Shown here: piece by piece, positions 49,601-64,000 of the stretch
Numbering within the stretch: the first letter of the stretch is position 1
How the letters are laid out: the number at the start of each line of letters is the position of its first letter
Origin: Eutreptiella sp. 'Long Island Sound 2002'
Lineage: Eukaryota > Euglenozoa > Euglenophyceae > Eutreptiales > Eutreptiaceae
NCBI GenBank assembly: GCA_964036045.1
Contig: OZ038382.1
Coordinates: 137,428,761-137,492,760 of the forward strand
DNA length: 64,000 bases
Direction of reading: 5' to 3'
Translations under genes and position numbers: made by a program
The notes under the pieces: model-generated
The model's database searches: none
What the model was told of the DNA's origin: nothing
Seen by the model: the letters and a program-made list of their open reading frames with translations, nothing else

Positions 49601-52600
49601 CTGTCAGTCGAATGATACTTCCAATCAGGAAATGGTGAGTGGGGTTTGCTACTGGCCACAGTTGCCGTTGTTAATTGCCGCGGCACGTCAATTGGTGACT
49701 GCACTGTGTGACGAGGCAAGGCTCAGCAGAACAGTTTTTTTCCCTTCATTAAGGACGGTCCTGAGAGTGTGTGTTGTGATTGCGAGTATGCTCACCATAA
49801 TGGCTGATTGCACCATAATTTAGGCATTGTTCACCTGCCTCACCGGTCTTTTGACTTCCATTTCAGTTTGTAGTTTGTGCTGTGCTGAAAAGCACGCTGG
49901 GATGGCTGAGCTTGGCAGTCCCCCGCTGCATTTCCTAGTGTCAGGTTTGGCGCATCCTGACAACGTGTCATGTCCACTGCCACATCGCTGCACGGAGCAA
50001 TCACAGCATTGGTCATCCCTGAGCCTTGATTTCCAGGGCTCAGAAGTACCCAGTTTGGGTACGTTTAGCGGAACACTATCCGGGAAATGGGCCAAAGTAG
50101 GAAAAATGGGGGGAAATGGGGGTAAATGAGGGAAATTCAGATTGCTTGGTGGAAAAATGGGAAATTTAGGGGCTGAAAAGGCCAAAAATCAAGGTTTAGG
50201 TTGGCAACAAGGCTGTGGGGGGGGCGCATTGGTGAAAGCCCCTGAGGAAAAATGGGGAAAAATGGGGAAAGCTCCCGAGGAAAAATGGGGGAAAATGGGG
50301 AAAAATGGGGGAAAATGGGGGAAAATGGGGAGGAAATGGGGAGGAAATGGGGGGAAAGGGGACCAGTTGCACCACCCAAGTTTCCTTATTTTCCCCCATT
50401 TTGCCCATTTCCCCCCCATTTTTCCCCATTTTTCCCCATTTCCCCCCATTTTTCCCCATTTTCCCCCATTTTTCCTTGCCATGGGTACATTGTGGGTACG
50501 TTTGTGGGTACAGTACCCGCCACCGGAGCCGGGTACTTCTGAGCCCTGGATTTCGAAAGGTTGCTGGATTTTTATTGTCTCGTAAGATGGCATGGTCAGC
50601 TTGCCTGGGCCTGCCTCCCCCCCCCCCCCCAGATAACAAATTCACTTTGTCAGTGCTGTGCTCACTGTACCTGACGGTGTCAGCATACCTTGTGAAGAAT
50701 TCATGACAATTCCAGTGGTGGTTGGAAAACAGGGAATCCACCCTGTTCAACCGCCAACCGCTGGTGCATTTCCTGCAAGCCCTTTGCTGCGCCACTTGCG
50801 GTCACCTGCCTTCCAGCAGCTATTTCTTTGTGCCCAACCTTTGCCACTGATGGTCAGTGTCACGTGTTCTGCAGCCCTGATTTCTTATTCAGAGCACCAG
50901 AACCTCATCACCCAAGTTCCACAAACAGGCGGTGGCTGAACAGGTCTGCGTGTGTTTGAGGGCGATACACATGTTGGGGGTTTGGGCTTCGGTAGAGTGA
51001 CCTGCAGAGCAGAATAAAAGAAGACCTTTTGAGATACAAGGGACCGGATCTTGCTGCCTGCATGATTTGCAGGCACCACAAGTGGAGGTGCTGCCATTTA
51101 CTGGGTCCCTGCACCACCTGCAAGATCTCCTATCGCCCCCCTGGCACTGGCATATGATCTACAAAGACAATATTCAAAATCAGGAAGTGGCAGTAAAATG
51201 ACCGTCAGATTCCGAATTGCCAATGTCACCATGGAAGCTTGTTGCTAACCGTAGTCTGCACTGCGTGCTATGCACGTGTCCAGACAATAGGAGCCAGGAG
51301 GAAGTTGGATTTGTGACTGAACCTGCGAACTTCTAGTTCATGAATCACAATATTCGCTTGAAACTCGTGGTGGCCTTTTCCAATTTTTGTCAAACAATTT
51401 ATCGCTGCTACAGCATATGCAATGCTGCAGTGCCGATGTCGCGGCTCCGCATTTACCAAAAAAAGAGATGCTTGCCCACGCCTCTTTCCAGAACCCCTCC
51501 TTCCATTGCACTCCAGGACCAGTGGCAGCTGGTGCTCAGCTGGGGCTCGCCCCACCCAATTGAGTCATGATCATCATCTAAATCTGCTGACTCGCCAACT
51601 TGATCATTTTCTTGATTTTTGGAATCAACTGGAATCTCTGATTTCTCCTCGCCACGTCTTTTCACCAGAGCTTCATCCTCCTCTATATGCTTTAAGACCT
51701 TTGTTTTCACCTGCGGCAATGGAGGTACACTCACATTGATCAGCAGCAGTCTTGTCATTCTCTCCCGCAACTCCTTTCGGCCCCATCCTTTGTTCCTAGC
51801 TTGGATGAACTTGCATGTCACCTCGTTCAACTCTTCCTTCAGCACGTAGTTGCTCTCACCGTCCAAGAGGGATACCATCGACCTCCATTTGGGCTTTGGA
51901 ATAACGGTAGAGTTGTCTTTTTGGTATAATGCGGCATCCGGTAAACACACTCTTTTCCTTGTCAAACAATCCATCAACCTTCTCCCATCTCCTTCTGGGC
52001 CAGTCTTAGTTCTTTAGTCGGGCGCAACCATGAGTGTCTTCGCTTGATCCATGGCAACCTTAGTACAAGCCTTGAGCATTTGGGAAAAGGGAGGGTTGGC
52101 AGCACCTCTCATCTTCAACCAATCATACTTCTAGGCTGAATTTTGCTTTGTACAATTCAAAATCTCTTGCGTGTTGCATCGCTGGAGAACAACTCGACTT
52201 CAGGCTTCTTGTCTTTGCCTTCGTGGGCAGTAACTCCTCAAGGTCTTCTTTTTAGTACGGGTCCATCAAAGTGTAACTCTCCGTCTTGAACATCCTCACA
52301 CAGCTCCGAGTCTTGTTCTCCTTTTTTGACAGCAGTACTTCTTCTTTCTCTCCGTCTTCATGCCTCCTGGACACGTTCCTTTTGTGGGTCCCTTCTCCTT
52401 GCGCGTCACCGCCTTCCCATGCCCCCCCTTTCTAGCCATTGGGGAGCCTATGAGTTTGGTATGCCTTGTGCTTTGTCCATGTACCATGACTCTTGCTATG
52501 GATCTAGCCCCTTTGCGATTAATGCTGCAATAGGTACCCATGCCAAAGTGTATGGCAGCATTTTAAAGGGGAAGGAGGCAGAGCTCGAGGAAGAGCTGTC

Positions 52601-55600
52601 GACTGTGGCTGGCGGTAAACCAAGCTCGCTACCACCAACACTCCCCAGTGCTCCACTTGGGGGGGGGGGCTGGAAAAAAATTCGCGTGAATTTTTTATAC
52701 CCCCCCCCCCTCCTCCGGGGTGCCCCCGAAAAAATACTAGCACCCCCTATAGGAATTTTTTTTCGCCAGGAGGATTTGCATGTAACCTTCACTTTGCTAC
52801 ATTGCGCGCCATGAGGAGAATTTATTTCTTCTGGCAGAGGGTGAAAAATTGGGTTTTCACCCCATGTGTCTATACTCAAAATACTCAGATTTTTCAGGAT
52901 AACTCAATATTGGATGAAAAACCATATTGGACCAAATATCAATACCATTCCTGTGCACACATCGATCAGAGATGGCTGCACCCTAGTGGGTAACAGTGCC
53001 TCTTTGATGGGAAGGTCTTGGGTTCAATTCCTTGGGCTGGCGATCTCCATGATTACAAGTAGGATGTGGGACACAACGGCAATTTTTTGTTTTTGGTGTT
53101 TGTTGCTTCTGTGTGCTTTGATCTTGTCCCCTTTGTTGGGGACCCCCGAGAATGCAGGGGTTATGTAGCATTTCCGCCCACTTTTGGGCCATTTTGTCCC
53201 CGGTCCGTTTCGTAGCGCGCAATGAGCATAGCAGGCATGGCTTAAGGTTGGGTATGGCATGGGTTCAGGTCATGCAAGTAGCGTTGCAATAAGAACGACA
53301 ATGTGTACCCCTCTGGCTGCGTGCGGTCCCGCCCCCCCACAGCAGTGTCTTGCCACCCGTTCTCTTGGTCGGGCGTCTTTCCCCGGCGTCTGTCTGCCCG
53401 ACACATGTGGTTCGTGTCCGTTTGTGCCGTTAGTGCCTTCTGGCCGTCAGGTACATGGCCCGGGGGTCCGGTCTCGCCTTTCTGCCTTGTGGCTGGTAGC
53501 ACAGACTGAGTACAGCAAGTATGGACTAGGGCTGGATACGGCTTGGGCTATGGACAAGCAAGGAGCGATGCAACATGCATGACAGTGGTGACCCCCCGGG
53601 CTCTGGTTGCCCCGCCCCCATGCCAGCCTCCTGCCGCTCGTCCCCTTGGTCGGATGGCTTTCCCTAGTTCGTGTCTGTTTGTTCGGCGTGCATGCGCCTG
53701 CAGCCCGCATGTGTTAGTGCTGCTGTGGCTGTGTGTGGTTTGGCCGTGGGGGCCGTGGGGTGGGGTCCGAGACCCGCCTACCGCCCTTTTGCCCGCTTAG
53801 ATGCACACACTAAGCATGGGAGGTAAGGATCAGGGCGGGGTACGGCATGGGTTCGGGACACGCAAGGAGCAATGCAATAAGCACGACAATGCGTAACCCC
53901 CGGCCTTGGGCAGTCCCGCCTCCCCCCCCCGGGTCGGCCTCTAGCCGCCCTCTCCCTTGGTTAGCTGTCTGTCGCCGGCGTACGCTGGCACGGCCTGGTG
54001 GTCGGCGTTTGTTTGTCAAGCCCGGGATGCGTCAGTTTGGGCTGCCTCTCCCCCTTTTTCGTTTGTGTTGGGGAGGGGGGGGGCTGTTGTGGGGGGGGTG
54101 GGGGAGGTGGTCCGCTGGCGCCTCTTTACCCTCCCTCTTGTTCACACGGCAATAAGCAAGCACGAAGCATGGCAACGGGGCATGGTGGCAGGGTTTAGCA
54201 TGACAGAGGACGCTGCACGTAGGTACCCATGGCGGTAGTCGCCTCGTCTGAATGGACTCATCACTGACCCGTGCCTGTTCCTGCCTGTGCCCATAATTAC
54301 TGGAGGAGGTATGTAGCCGGGTGGGGTTAGTAGACGATGAAGTGCGGGCAGCGGGGAGGACTTACTGTACGCCATGAAGGCTTCTTTGCTCATCCGCCGC
54401 CCTTGAAGAGGGGAGGGCCCCTGTTTTGGCACCTAAGAGCCCGGGGGGGGGGGGGGGCTTTTAGGTGACAACTCATCCTTTCCCTGGTGCTTGTGTCTCC
54501 ACTTCCGTGCAGCCTGACACCGGTGCCTCGGCATCAGCCCGCCGGAAGTGGCGGCTGCAAAGCGGCCGTTCGCTCTCACCCCACGGGTCACTGCCACCCC
54601 CGAGCGCGATGGAGGCCTCTGAGGTCCTATGGCAATGACGCGGGGTGGCGGGCGGGGGATTTTTGGCATGCCCTGGCCATCTATTTAGGCTGCATAATCC
54701 CTGCCAGAGGGGGCCCACCGGATGGCACCGTTGGTGCCCCTCCCGTCTGCGCGCATTCAGCTTAGGTCCAGGCTGCAATTTCACAGATGTAGGGGTGCCC
54801 AGCAGATGGCGCTGCAAGTGCCTTTCCCCTGTGTGTGTCCACCGGGATCGCTCCTATGCATTCAGGACGCCGTAGCCACCACCGTGACCATCCACTATCA
54901 TGGGGCACACACGTGGCATGCATCGTGACTCTCATATGCATACGGCATGCCATTAGCGCAACACTGAGCATGGCAAACCCTATCCACATCCCGTTGCGTT
55001 TCTCCTGTCCACCCTCTCCCGCCGGCCTCTCCTCCCAGCGCCGGCTTGCCACCTCTGCACCCCTTAGCGGTGCAATAAGCATGACAAATGTCCCTGCCAC
55101 CCTTCCCCTCTTCGTTCCTCTTTCCTCTCCCCTGCTCTCTCGCTTTGTCCCTCCCTGTCTCTGTCGTCCTGTCTCCGTCCTCTCGCCTTTGCCGGTCTGC
55201 CGTTTGCCCCTCCTTGCTCTCGGTCCCCTTTCTGCACGCACTTAGCATAGCACTGAGCAAGCACCATCAACTGGCGAGTGCAGGGGGTGTAGTGGATGGT
55301 GCCCATAGCACTTGTCCCCTCTGCGCGCCATTCCAGTCGGGCCTCATACTGCTGCACGGGAGGCGCAGCGGATGGCGCCGCTGGTGCCCGCCCTCCTCGT
55401 GCTCATCGTGTCTCTTACTACGCCTGCCCAAGCAGCCACTCGTCGCGACCTTTACCCGACACTATCGCGACTTGTCCTCCATGCAGCACGCACAGCATGT
55501 CACGGGCATGTGCAACATGGCACACAATGAGCACGACACTTAGCGCAGCAAGCTCACCTATTTCCCCCTGCTCCCCGCCCCTCCCCCTGGCCCCTAGCTC

Positions 55601-58600
55601 CTCTGCTCCCCCCTTGCCTGCTCCTCCCCCCTGTCCCTGTGTCCGTGTCTTCTCACCGTCGCATGGTCTCTCGGCTCCCTCACCCCCCTCCCCCGTCGCC
55701 GGCCAGGCACCGTACCTGCCATCCGTGGCTGCCCCCCCCCGGGCTATGTGTGCTAAGGGCACTAAGCACGACACTCAGCGAAGCAATCAGCACGACACCC
55801 CCTGCTCTACCCTACCCTTCCCTATTCTGCCTTTGTGCCTGGCTGTGTCGGGCCTTGCCCCCCCGGTGCTCTGGCCATGTCCCCCCGTCCTACTCCGGCC
55901 CCTTCTGTCTGTGCGCACACTGAGCGTAGCAAATTCCCAGGCAAACCCGTTCCCACTCCACCCTCTCCCTTTCTGCACCCATTCCTTGGGCTTCCCTGGT
56001 GCCCTCGCCCTCTCCTTCCCTCTGGTTGTCATGCCCGTGCGCCCTCTGTTTGCACACGCACTAAGCAGAGCACTAAGCACAGCAATGAGCGAAACAATTA
56101 GCACAACACTCACCTTCTCTACTGTCATTGTCACCTTTGGGCTGCCTCATGAGCTGCATGATCTGCTGCCCCCTATGGGCAGCACGCTGCGGCCGCCAAC
56201 TGCTCCCACAGCCCCTGCATGAGCCGGTGCCGCGGGTGGCCGGACCAAATGTCGCGGGGGGCACGGCCCTTGGAGGCCCCGGCCGCCCCCTGGCCAGGGT
56301 TTCACTGTATCCCCACGGCGCCGTGTTGCCGGGGGGGGTCCATCAAAAGTTCGTGCAAGAAATCGAAAAAAAATAGACACTCAGAATACATACATACATA
56401 CCGTCCTCGTCGGAGATCGTAGCAGCTCAGCAGCTGCAAACGGGCACGGGGGGGGGCGTAGCAACGGGCCATACACCGACTCCCTCCCACTTTCCAGCCA
56501 ATTTCAGGGTGGGGGGGGGAGGGGGGGGGCTTGGTCTGGGTGGGGGATGGGGCCGGCTGAAGGGGAGGGGGGCACCCGGATCCGAACATATATGGCTTAA
56601 AATGACCCCCTCATCGCGGTAGACATTTTTGCAGTATGTATGTTGGCAAAAAAACTTGCAATAGGGGGGGGGGGGGGCATGGTAGGTGGTACTTGTGTTT
56701 AAGGGTGTAACACCCCCGAGTCAATTCCCAACAAAGGGAACAAGATCAAAGTGGGCCCAAAAGAGGGCGGAAATGCTACATCCCCCCTGCATTCTCGGGG
56801 GTCCCCAAACAAATGGGGACAAAATCAGAATTGGCTGCCTAAACCCTGCCTTCTGGGGGACCCACAAGTGGGCGGAAATGCCACGTCAACGCTGCTTTCT
56901 CAGGGATACCCAACAAAGGCGACAAAAACAAAGCACTAAAAAAACAAAAAAAACAAAAACTAAAAATTTCCCCTGGCATCTTTGCCCTTTCCTGTGGTCC
57001 CATAGATTGTTGCCACAGCGGTTTGAACCCAAGTTTGTTCAGTTGCAGGGGCACTGCTGTACCACCAGGGTACAGGCCATCTCTGACACACCTGTGCACA
57101 AGGGTGGTATTCATATTTGGTCCAATTTGGTTTTCATCCATTATTGGGTTCTCCTCAAAAAACTGAGTATTTTGAGTATAGACACATGGGGTGAAAACCC
57201 ATTTTTTCACCCTGTACTAATTCAAGCAAATTTTGCTTCGCGCGCCTTTGGCGCCCATGGTCCAGCACTTTATAGCCAATTTCCAGGGAGGGGGGGGGGG
57301 AGGGGTGGGGGGGTCAGCGTAAAGGGTCTGGTGCCGGCGAGCTCCCCGTGCAAACGGGTTAAAGGCCAAAGGGAGCGAATCAACAACAAGCAGAGAACGG
57401 ATAAAAACAAAGCAGAACACATAAAGAAAGCAGAGGAGCATCGGACCGACGAACAAGAATTAATCACCGCCAGAAAGGGAAGCACGTCAGGACAGGGTAG
57501 AGAAGAATCCTCTTGGTACTCATCACAGGCAGACATCATGACGTGGAGCGCGAGCGCAGCAGGAATCTCAAGTATGCAGGGAGGACAAAAACATGTATGA
57601 TCTGACAAAGAGGGCAGACGGCAAGTGTCTAGAGACAAGGCTGGAGAAAGAGAGACAGAAGAAGACACCAGGGTGCAGTGCGCACTGGCAGTGGCGGGAA
57701 CGACCGCGCAGCGAGCAAGGAATGAATCATGAGCTTTAGTGTGGGACGCACAAGCGTGACCTCAGCCCCTGGGCTCCACACAACAGACAAGGATGAGAGT
57801 GTGGGAGGGGCATACGAGCCCTCAGACTGTGGGCTCCACACAGTGCAAGGACAGACAGCTGTGGGATGCACGATAGTGACCTCAGCCCCTTGGCTCCACG
57901 CTGCATACACGGGAACCAGTGTGGGAAATGCTCATGAGCTCTCAGCCTAACTGGCTCCACGCTGCACGGAAGCCGGCGGCCTTGGCACACACGGACATGG
58001 CCTAGACCCCTCGGCTCCAGGCTGCGTGCGTGAGGCTCTGTGTGAGAGGCACCTGTGTGTCCTCAGCCCCTCCGCTCCACCAAAATACAACAATAGTCCC
58101 GAGAACGGGCAGAGAACCACACGTGTGCCTGAGATGGCTACGCTAAGACTCGTAGAGCGCTATAATGCAACTACAGTGCGCACAATGAGTGCCAGCAAAA
58201 CGGCCGTATGACATCTAGTAGGGCTTGTTATGATGACGCGACATAGGGCACCTATGGGACTCAAAGCGCAACGGTGCATACCGTAGCCCCAACGCCGTAG
58301 TAATGAATGATGTGCGAAATATGGACTGCATGTGACCCGGCGAACTTGCTGAGCTTGTGCGGCACATAGCTGCCTAGCGTGTTGAGAAGCCCATGTGCGA
58401 TGTGTTGTGCACAGGCTGATACCTCTGCTATTATGTGTGCGCCATGATAGGCACATCGCCTTAGCGCCGGTCGCCCGTCAAAGCGATCTCTTCGAGAAGC
58501 TGGTGCGAGTCCCAATAGATGGTTAGAGCTGTACGGTCTGGTGACAAGATGTAGACGGAGCTAAGCATGATTAGTCGATAGAGGACTTCGCAGACCCGGC

Positions 58601-60126
58601 GAGCATCCTAGCAAAGATCTTGCCCATGCACGTGCTGGCAAAAGACCTCGTGGACGACAACTCAAGGCCGGAACTGGCGCACACGAACCCCGACCTCATC
58701 GTGATGTCCCATGAGACCACGCTAGCGCAGTTGCCACATCTAACCACAGCAAGCATAGCTGCAGGGTATTCCAATGCGGTATCGGTGCTAGACATTGGTG
58801 ACAATCTCATCGTACCAGACAAGCTGGCGACGGCGGCTGCTGTGGTGCAAGAGGCTGAACGCACAGGGCAACGCCTCGCTGCCGGTCTGAACCACGATGC
58901 CATTCCAAATCTGTTTGGTGGTCGTGGTTCGATGCCACTAGTGCTGAGGGTCACATACAACGTATTCCCCTCCATGGCAAGTCAAAATCCCGGTCCTGCA
59001 GCCATGAATAGAATGTTGACCTTGATTCTTGGTGCCGAGAGGCCAAATCAGGACCTGAGAAGCATGATCCGAGAAGTCATAGCCGATTCAGCGGGTGCCA
59101 AGACTGGAGCGCACGACAAGGAGGCTGTGCGACAAGCAGTGCGGGAGGCGCTCGGGGAAGACCAATCCAAAGCAGGAGGAACGCCGGCGCTGCACGGGCT
59201 GGAGGCCACGGTGAAGGAAATCAAACACGCAAGCAAGAGGGCGCGAGATTCGTCGTCAGCGGCCTTCGCTATGGGCTATGGGCTAAAAACACTTGTTTGA
59301 GCATCCCATATAGTCCAAGATCAATTTTGCAAAAATGCGTTTTTGACCCATTTTTCACCCATTTTTGGTCTTGAAACGGCCCATTTTCAAGGCATTTTAG
59401 GATTTTCTATGGCCCAAAACGCGCCACCAAGGGCTCAAAGCGGCCTAAAAACACTTGGTTGAGCATCCCAAGTGGTCCATGAACAACTTTGAGAAAAATG
59501 ATTTTTTTTCGGCCCGGGGACCACGGTGGACCCACCGTTGGCCCCAACTGTGCGCGGGCTGTGCTACCCTCCGGCTCCACCAAGTGACCAATGGTACGGG
59601 GATCTAGGCATCTCGTTGGGCGATTCTGAGACTTGGAAACCACAAAAAGTGGGGGGTTGCGGCTGGACCATTTTCCCCCTAAAATTCGACCCACGTAGCC
59701 CAAGGTACGGCCCATTCTTGGTTTTGGGCTTGTTTGACACAAACAACGCACATTCAAGCCATTTTTGGCCATTTTTGGGCCGTTTCTCGGACATATGGTG
59801 GAGCTAGAGGGCAAGAAAATGCCCTTGGTCACGGGGCAATTGAGGCGCATGTGAAGTGTAGAACCGTTTGGCTGCGTTTGGCCGCTTTGACGGGGTACCA
59901 GGGCCGTTTTGGGCCAAAAAGCGCTGTTTCGGGGCACAAAATGCGCAGTTCTGGGAGGGCGCCTCCCGACTTGGAGCCCCCGCCCCGGGGCGCCACCGGT
60001 GAGTTTTTGGCTCAAAACTTGGATTTGGCAAGGCCACCACCTAGGCTCTAGGATGGCTGGAGTAGAGTAGAGCCCGGAGCGATGAGGCGGAGCAATGGCC
60101 AAAACGGAAAGGAGAAGTGCCTGTTG

Positions 60127-60159
<33 letters not shown>

Positions 60160-62506
60160 AGCTAGATTCAAAGGGAGAGGGGGGGGTCCACTAGCAGCAT
60201 TTTTTCAGTCCGGGCTGATTTTCGGAAAAAATTTTCGTTCCGTCGGGGGTGGTATGTTATACCTTTTCGGAATGCCCTCGAAAAGGTCTTTTCGGATATG
60301 TATGGGTTGGGGGGGGGGGGGGCATATTTTTTCGGAAATCAGGGCGCAAGTCGATCGGAGGCTTCCAGGATTTTGGGCTGTCTATGCAGAATACACAGGT
60401 CGCGAACTGGGGTCTGAGAGAGAACCGGGCATAGTTCCAACAGATCGTCACTACAACCAAAAACCATGGAAGGTATAATGATGTATTTTGATGTGATGAG
60501 TTCAAAAATGCAAGAAAGAGGGTCCAACAAGGTTCTTCAACTCTAGCAACGGTCCATTTTCTCTCACATTTGTGTGTCTTGGTCTCTAGCGGATTTGTCA
60601 TGTCAACTCCTAGGAAGGCAACCCGTTCATCGAGCACACCCTCGAAGAGGAGGCGGGTTGAATCACCCGCTCAAGGCATTATGTGCGGACAGCCTTCCCC
60701 CTCGGTTCTATCCCCCGAGGGTCCTCCCAAGGCTCCTCCCAAGGTTTGATTGTCCAACGCCACGCGGCTATCAACGTTCTCGGCATCGGAAACAGCATCA
60801 GCAACGAGACACGGCAACAACAGTATTCCCTTATGCATCTTCACGCCCCCGAGGAGGAGGGGGAACCCGATCCCAACAACCAACTGGTTCGCGCGGGTGC
60901 GCGAGCCTACCTCAACGTCATCCTCGCCGCCACAAAGGGGTCTCTTCGGTTTGCCGAAGCGGTCGTGCACCGCGTCGGCGACCAAATATTCGGGACCTCC
61001 GAGCAACACGACGAGTCTCTTCAGCGAACGCCCGTCGCGAATATCCGGGGCACCCTCGTCGACATCACCCCGGACACACGTCCGGAGGCGGCAACGGCAC
61101 GGCAGATCATTCTTGCCGCCGTTTGCCCTTCGGGCGTGCAACCGGCCGAGGGCGACCGCCGCAGCTCCCCGCGGCACAACCTCAAAGGCCTAGCACGGCT
61201 TCTCGGGACTCAACCGGAGGTCATCTACAGAGCGCAATGACGCCGCATGGAATGGTATTGTCAGCTCCTCGCCGAGGAAGACGTGGCGTGGATGTTCTCC
61301 ACGCACCCCAAGCCCACCACGGCACGCGCCATGTCCGAGGCCGAGGGCAAGCGCATCGCGGCGGCTTCTCTCCATCCCTCCGTCTCCCGCCCATCTACGT
61401 CCCAAACGATCCTCGACGACTCCGGGCACGCAGTGCCAGTACATTGGTACTTGGACGGGGACGAGGAAACTGCGGCGCAACACACGTGGTGAAGTGGCTC
61501 CGCTCTCGCGCATGGCTGAGCTCTGTGTTTTATGTTTTTGACCGCGCTCGGCCAGAGTTCTCCGATTGTACCGCATTGCATGCTTTGTCCGAGCACGAGA
61601 AGAAACATGGGGCGCACGCCCATCATGTGTTCGAGGTCGAGGGAGACGGGAAACGTCCAGTCGACGGGCTCGGGGCGGCCATCAAGAGGTAATTCGCAAC
61701 ATATGTAGCTGTGATGCTCATACCCCAACCCTTTTCGAGCTCTACACGGAGCTCACACGCATCACCAAAGTCCGCTCCCATGAGGGGGCCGAAGGGTAGG
61801 AAGTACAAGCAATACCACTTCGTACTCTTCTAGCCGGACGAGATTTGCACTGTCACTCCAAGAGATACCATTCCGGCGACGACGAAGTTCTACCAGTACG
61901 CAAGTAGCGGCAGGCCCGGAGAGCACTCCCGGCGTTGCATGCCTTGTTTTTGTGATTGTTGTATGCGAGGGGCATATCACCGGTGCCCGAATGCCGCAGT
62001 TTGTGGTCCTTGGGAGAAGCTGAGGTCCAAGAAGCAATAGACAGTCACGCATCGTTATCGAAACGTGTCAGTACTACTTCACTACTGCTTGTCGTGTTTC
62101 GTGCATTGCTTCGTCATATTGTGGAGTTACAGGGAAACACCTAGATTTTTCGAAGTCGGCACATCAAGACGCATCAATTTACCCATTTTTTCCCAACGAA
62201 ACGATATGTTCGAGAAATTAAGGGCACAAGGTAGGTACACGGCAAACCAGCAAGCGGCCGGGCAGCCAGATTTCGCGATTTCACGCAGAAGCGTCCACCT
62301 TTCCGAGGCCGTACAGCCTCGCCACCGTTTCAACAAGCAACGGGACCTCTTTTTTCGGATTCCCCACATTCAAAATAGGGGAGGGGGGTATGTGCGCCAC
62401 CCAAAATGGTATCACACACGGGGCGTCCGAACCGCATTTCTAGAAAATCGGCTACTAGTTTAACAAACAGGGTGGTTTAGCCCCCCCCCCCCCACCTGTC
62501 CAACAC

Positions 62507-62743
<237 letters not shown>

Positions 62744-64000
62744 CATCCTCTAATCTACACCCCTCTCCCAACTCTAGGTGGCTCCACCACACGGCTCTAA
62801 GGTACGTGCGAAGGGCACAAAGTGGTGCATACGTGTGGTGGAAGGGGCTAAACTCGGTCAAAACGGGCTCAAAACGGGCAAAAAACACTTGTTTGAGCAT
62901 CCCAAATGGTCGAGGATCACTTTTGGAAAAACGCGTTTTTGACCCATTTTTGACCCATTTTTGGTCCCAAAATGGCCCACTTTCAAGGCAGTTTGGGATT
63001 TTCCATGAGCCAAAACCCGTCGCCACGGGCTCAAAATGGCCTAAAAACACTTGTTTGAGAATCCCAAGTGGTCTAGGATCACTTTTGGAAAAACGCGTTT
63101 TTGACTCATTTTTGACCCCTTTTTGGTCCCAAACCGGCCCATTTTCAAGGGATTTTGGGATTTTCCATGACCCAAAACGCGCCACCACGGGCTCAAAACG
63201 GCCTAAAAACACTTGTTTGAGAATCCCAAGTGGTCTAGGAACAACTTTGGAAAAAATGATTTTTTTCGCCCCGGGGACCCTGGTGGACCCACCGTTGGCC
63301 CCCACTGTGCGTGGGCTGGCCGGCCCTCCGGCTGCACCAAGTGACCACTGGTACGGGGGTCTACGTGTCTCGTTGGGCGATTCTGAGGATTCGAAACCAT
63401 AAAAAGTGGGGGGTTGCGGGTGGACTAGGTGCCCCCGGAATCGGATTTTGAGCCACGTAGCCCAAGATACGGTCCGTGCTTGGTTTCGGGGGGTTGGTGC
63501 ATATGGCGCCGTTTTTGGGGCTTTTTGGCACCTTTTTGGGCCGTTTCTCGGCCATATCGTGGAGTTGAAGGCACTAGAGGGCTCTTTGGCAGTGAGGTCA
63601 AGCCGCACGTGGAGTGTGGCCACCGTTTTCCTTCGTTTGGGCGTTTCGCCCGGGTTTGGGGGCTGCTTTGGGCGAAAAATGGCTGTTTTTGGCCCAAAAC
63701 AGCGCAGCTTTGGGAGGGCACCTCCCGACTTGGCGCCACCGCCCCGGGCCGCCACTGGTGAGTTTTTGGCTCAAAACTTGGAATTGGCAAGGCCACCACC
63801 TAGGCTCCAAGATGCCTACATGGGCAAATGATCCGAAGCGTTGGGACGGAGCAATGGCCAAAACGGCAAGGAGACGTGTTGTTGTTGCTTGTTGCTTGTT
63901 GCTTGTTGCTTGTTGCTTGTTGTTAGCTAAAGCGTTTTTGACCCATTTTTGACCCACTTTTGGTCCTAAGACGACCCATTTTCAAGGCAATTTGGGATTT

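Overview
The window is eukaryotic and very repeat-rich. It holds a non-LTR retrotransposon (LINE) with apurinic-type endonuclease, reverse transcriptase, zinc knuckle and RNase H. It also has candidate GT-AG introns, tRNA-derived SINE-like repeats, several satellite families, long poly(G)/poly(C) tracts and a 240-bp (AT)n tract. I see no bacterial operons, rRNA, CRISPR array or intact tRNA gene. The species cannot be named from the sequence. A protist or alga with a large repetitive genome fits; this is inference. No conserved housekeeping gene was recognised, so the window looks like a transposon and satellite landscape with small orphan coding islands.

Layout. 1-2.3 kb: coding scraps (an SH3-like fragment, a Ser-rich/basic/acidic ORF), a SINE-like repeat with an 86-bp tandem tail, and a 100-bp duplication. 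2.5-6.8 kb: a 185-200 bp satellite family mostly in minus orientation, ending in a 2 x 399 bp inverted repeat. 7.0-15.2 kb: one small basic ORF, a long stretch without a recognised gene, then a duplicated locus carrying a short SH3/Tudor-like ORF. 15.7-19.7 kb: a satellite with alternating long (~190 bp) and short (~143 bp) units. 20-26.3 kb: repeats followed by a broken multidomain gene or mobile element: SH3-like module, PCNA-box-like motif, pogo-type DNA-binding domains, Pro/Gln repeats and a UPF1-like superfamily 1 helicase. 26.8-28.6 kb: a 72-bp palindromic satellite. 28.6-36.6 kb: the LINE, whose ORF1 stop overlaps the ORF2 start (ATGA), followed by a 211-aa ORF and a tRNA-like segment. 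36.8-42.6 kb: short GC arrays and the plus-oriented counterpart of the first satellite block. 42.7-45.1 kb: a small gene island with a possible tyrosine-recombinase-like protein, an overlapping 99-aa ORF and a poly(A) signal. 45-58 kb: tandem repeats, a 170-bp palindrome, an orphan 367-aa ORF, a TIR element with a 4-bp target duplication, an antisense pseudogene, two inverted SINE-like copies and a ~290-bp degenerate repeat. 58.5-64 kb: an orphan ORF whose stop codon comes from a repeat, and a transposase-like pseudogene between large direct repeats.

How it fits together. Most coding material belongs to mobile elements in varied states of decay. Two signals stand out. One is the SH3-like/PCNA-box/pogo-type-HTH/UPF1-helicase region at 21.6-26.2 kb, an unusual combination if it is one element. 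The other is a bias of in-frame interruptions toward TAG/TAA over TGA in the coding relics, which is either decay or a UAR-as-Gln code. Both are hypotheses. Frame breaks are frequent and several lie near homopolymers, so sequencing or assembly indels cannot be excluded.
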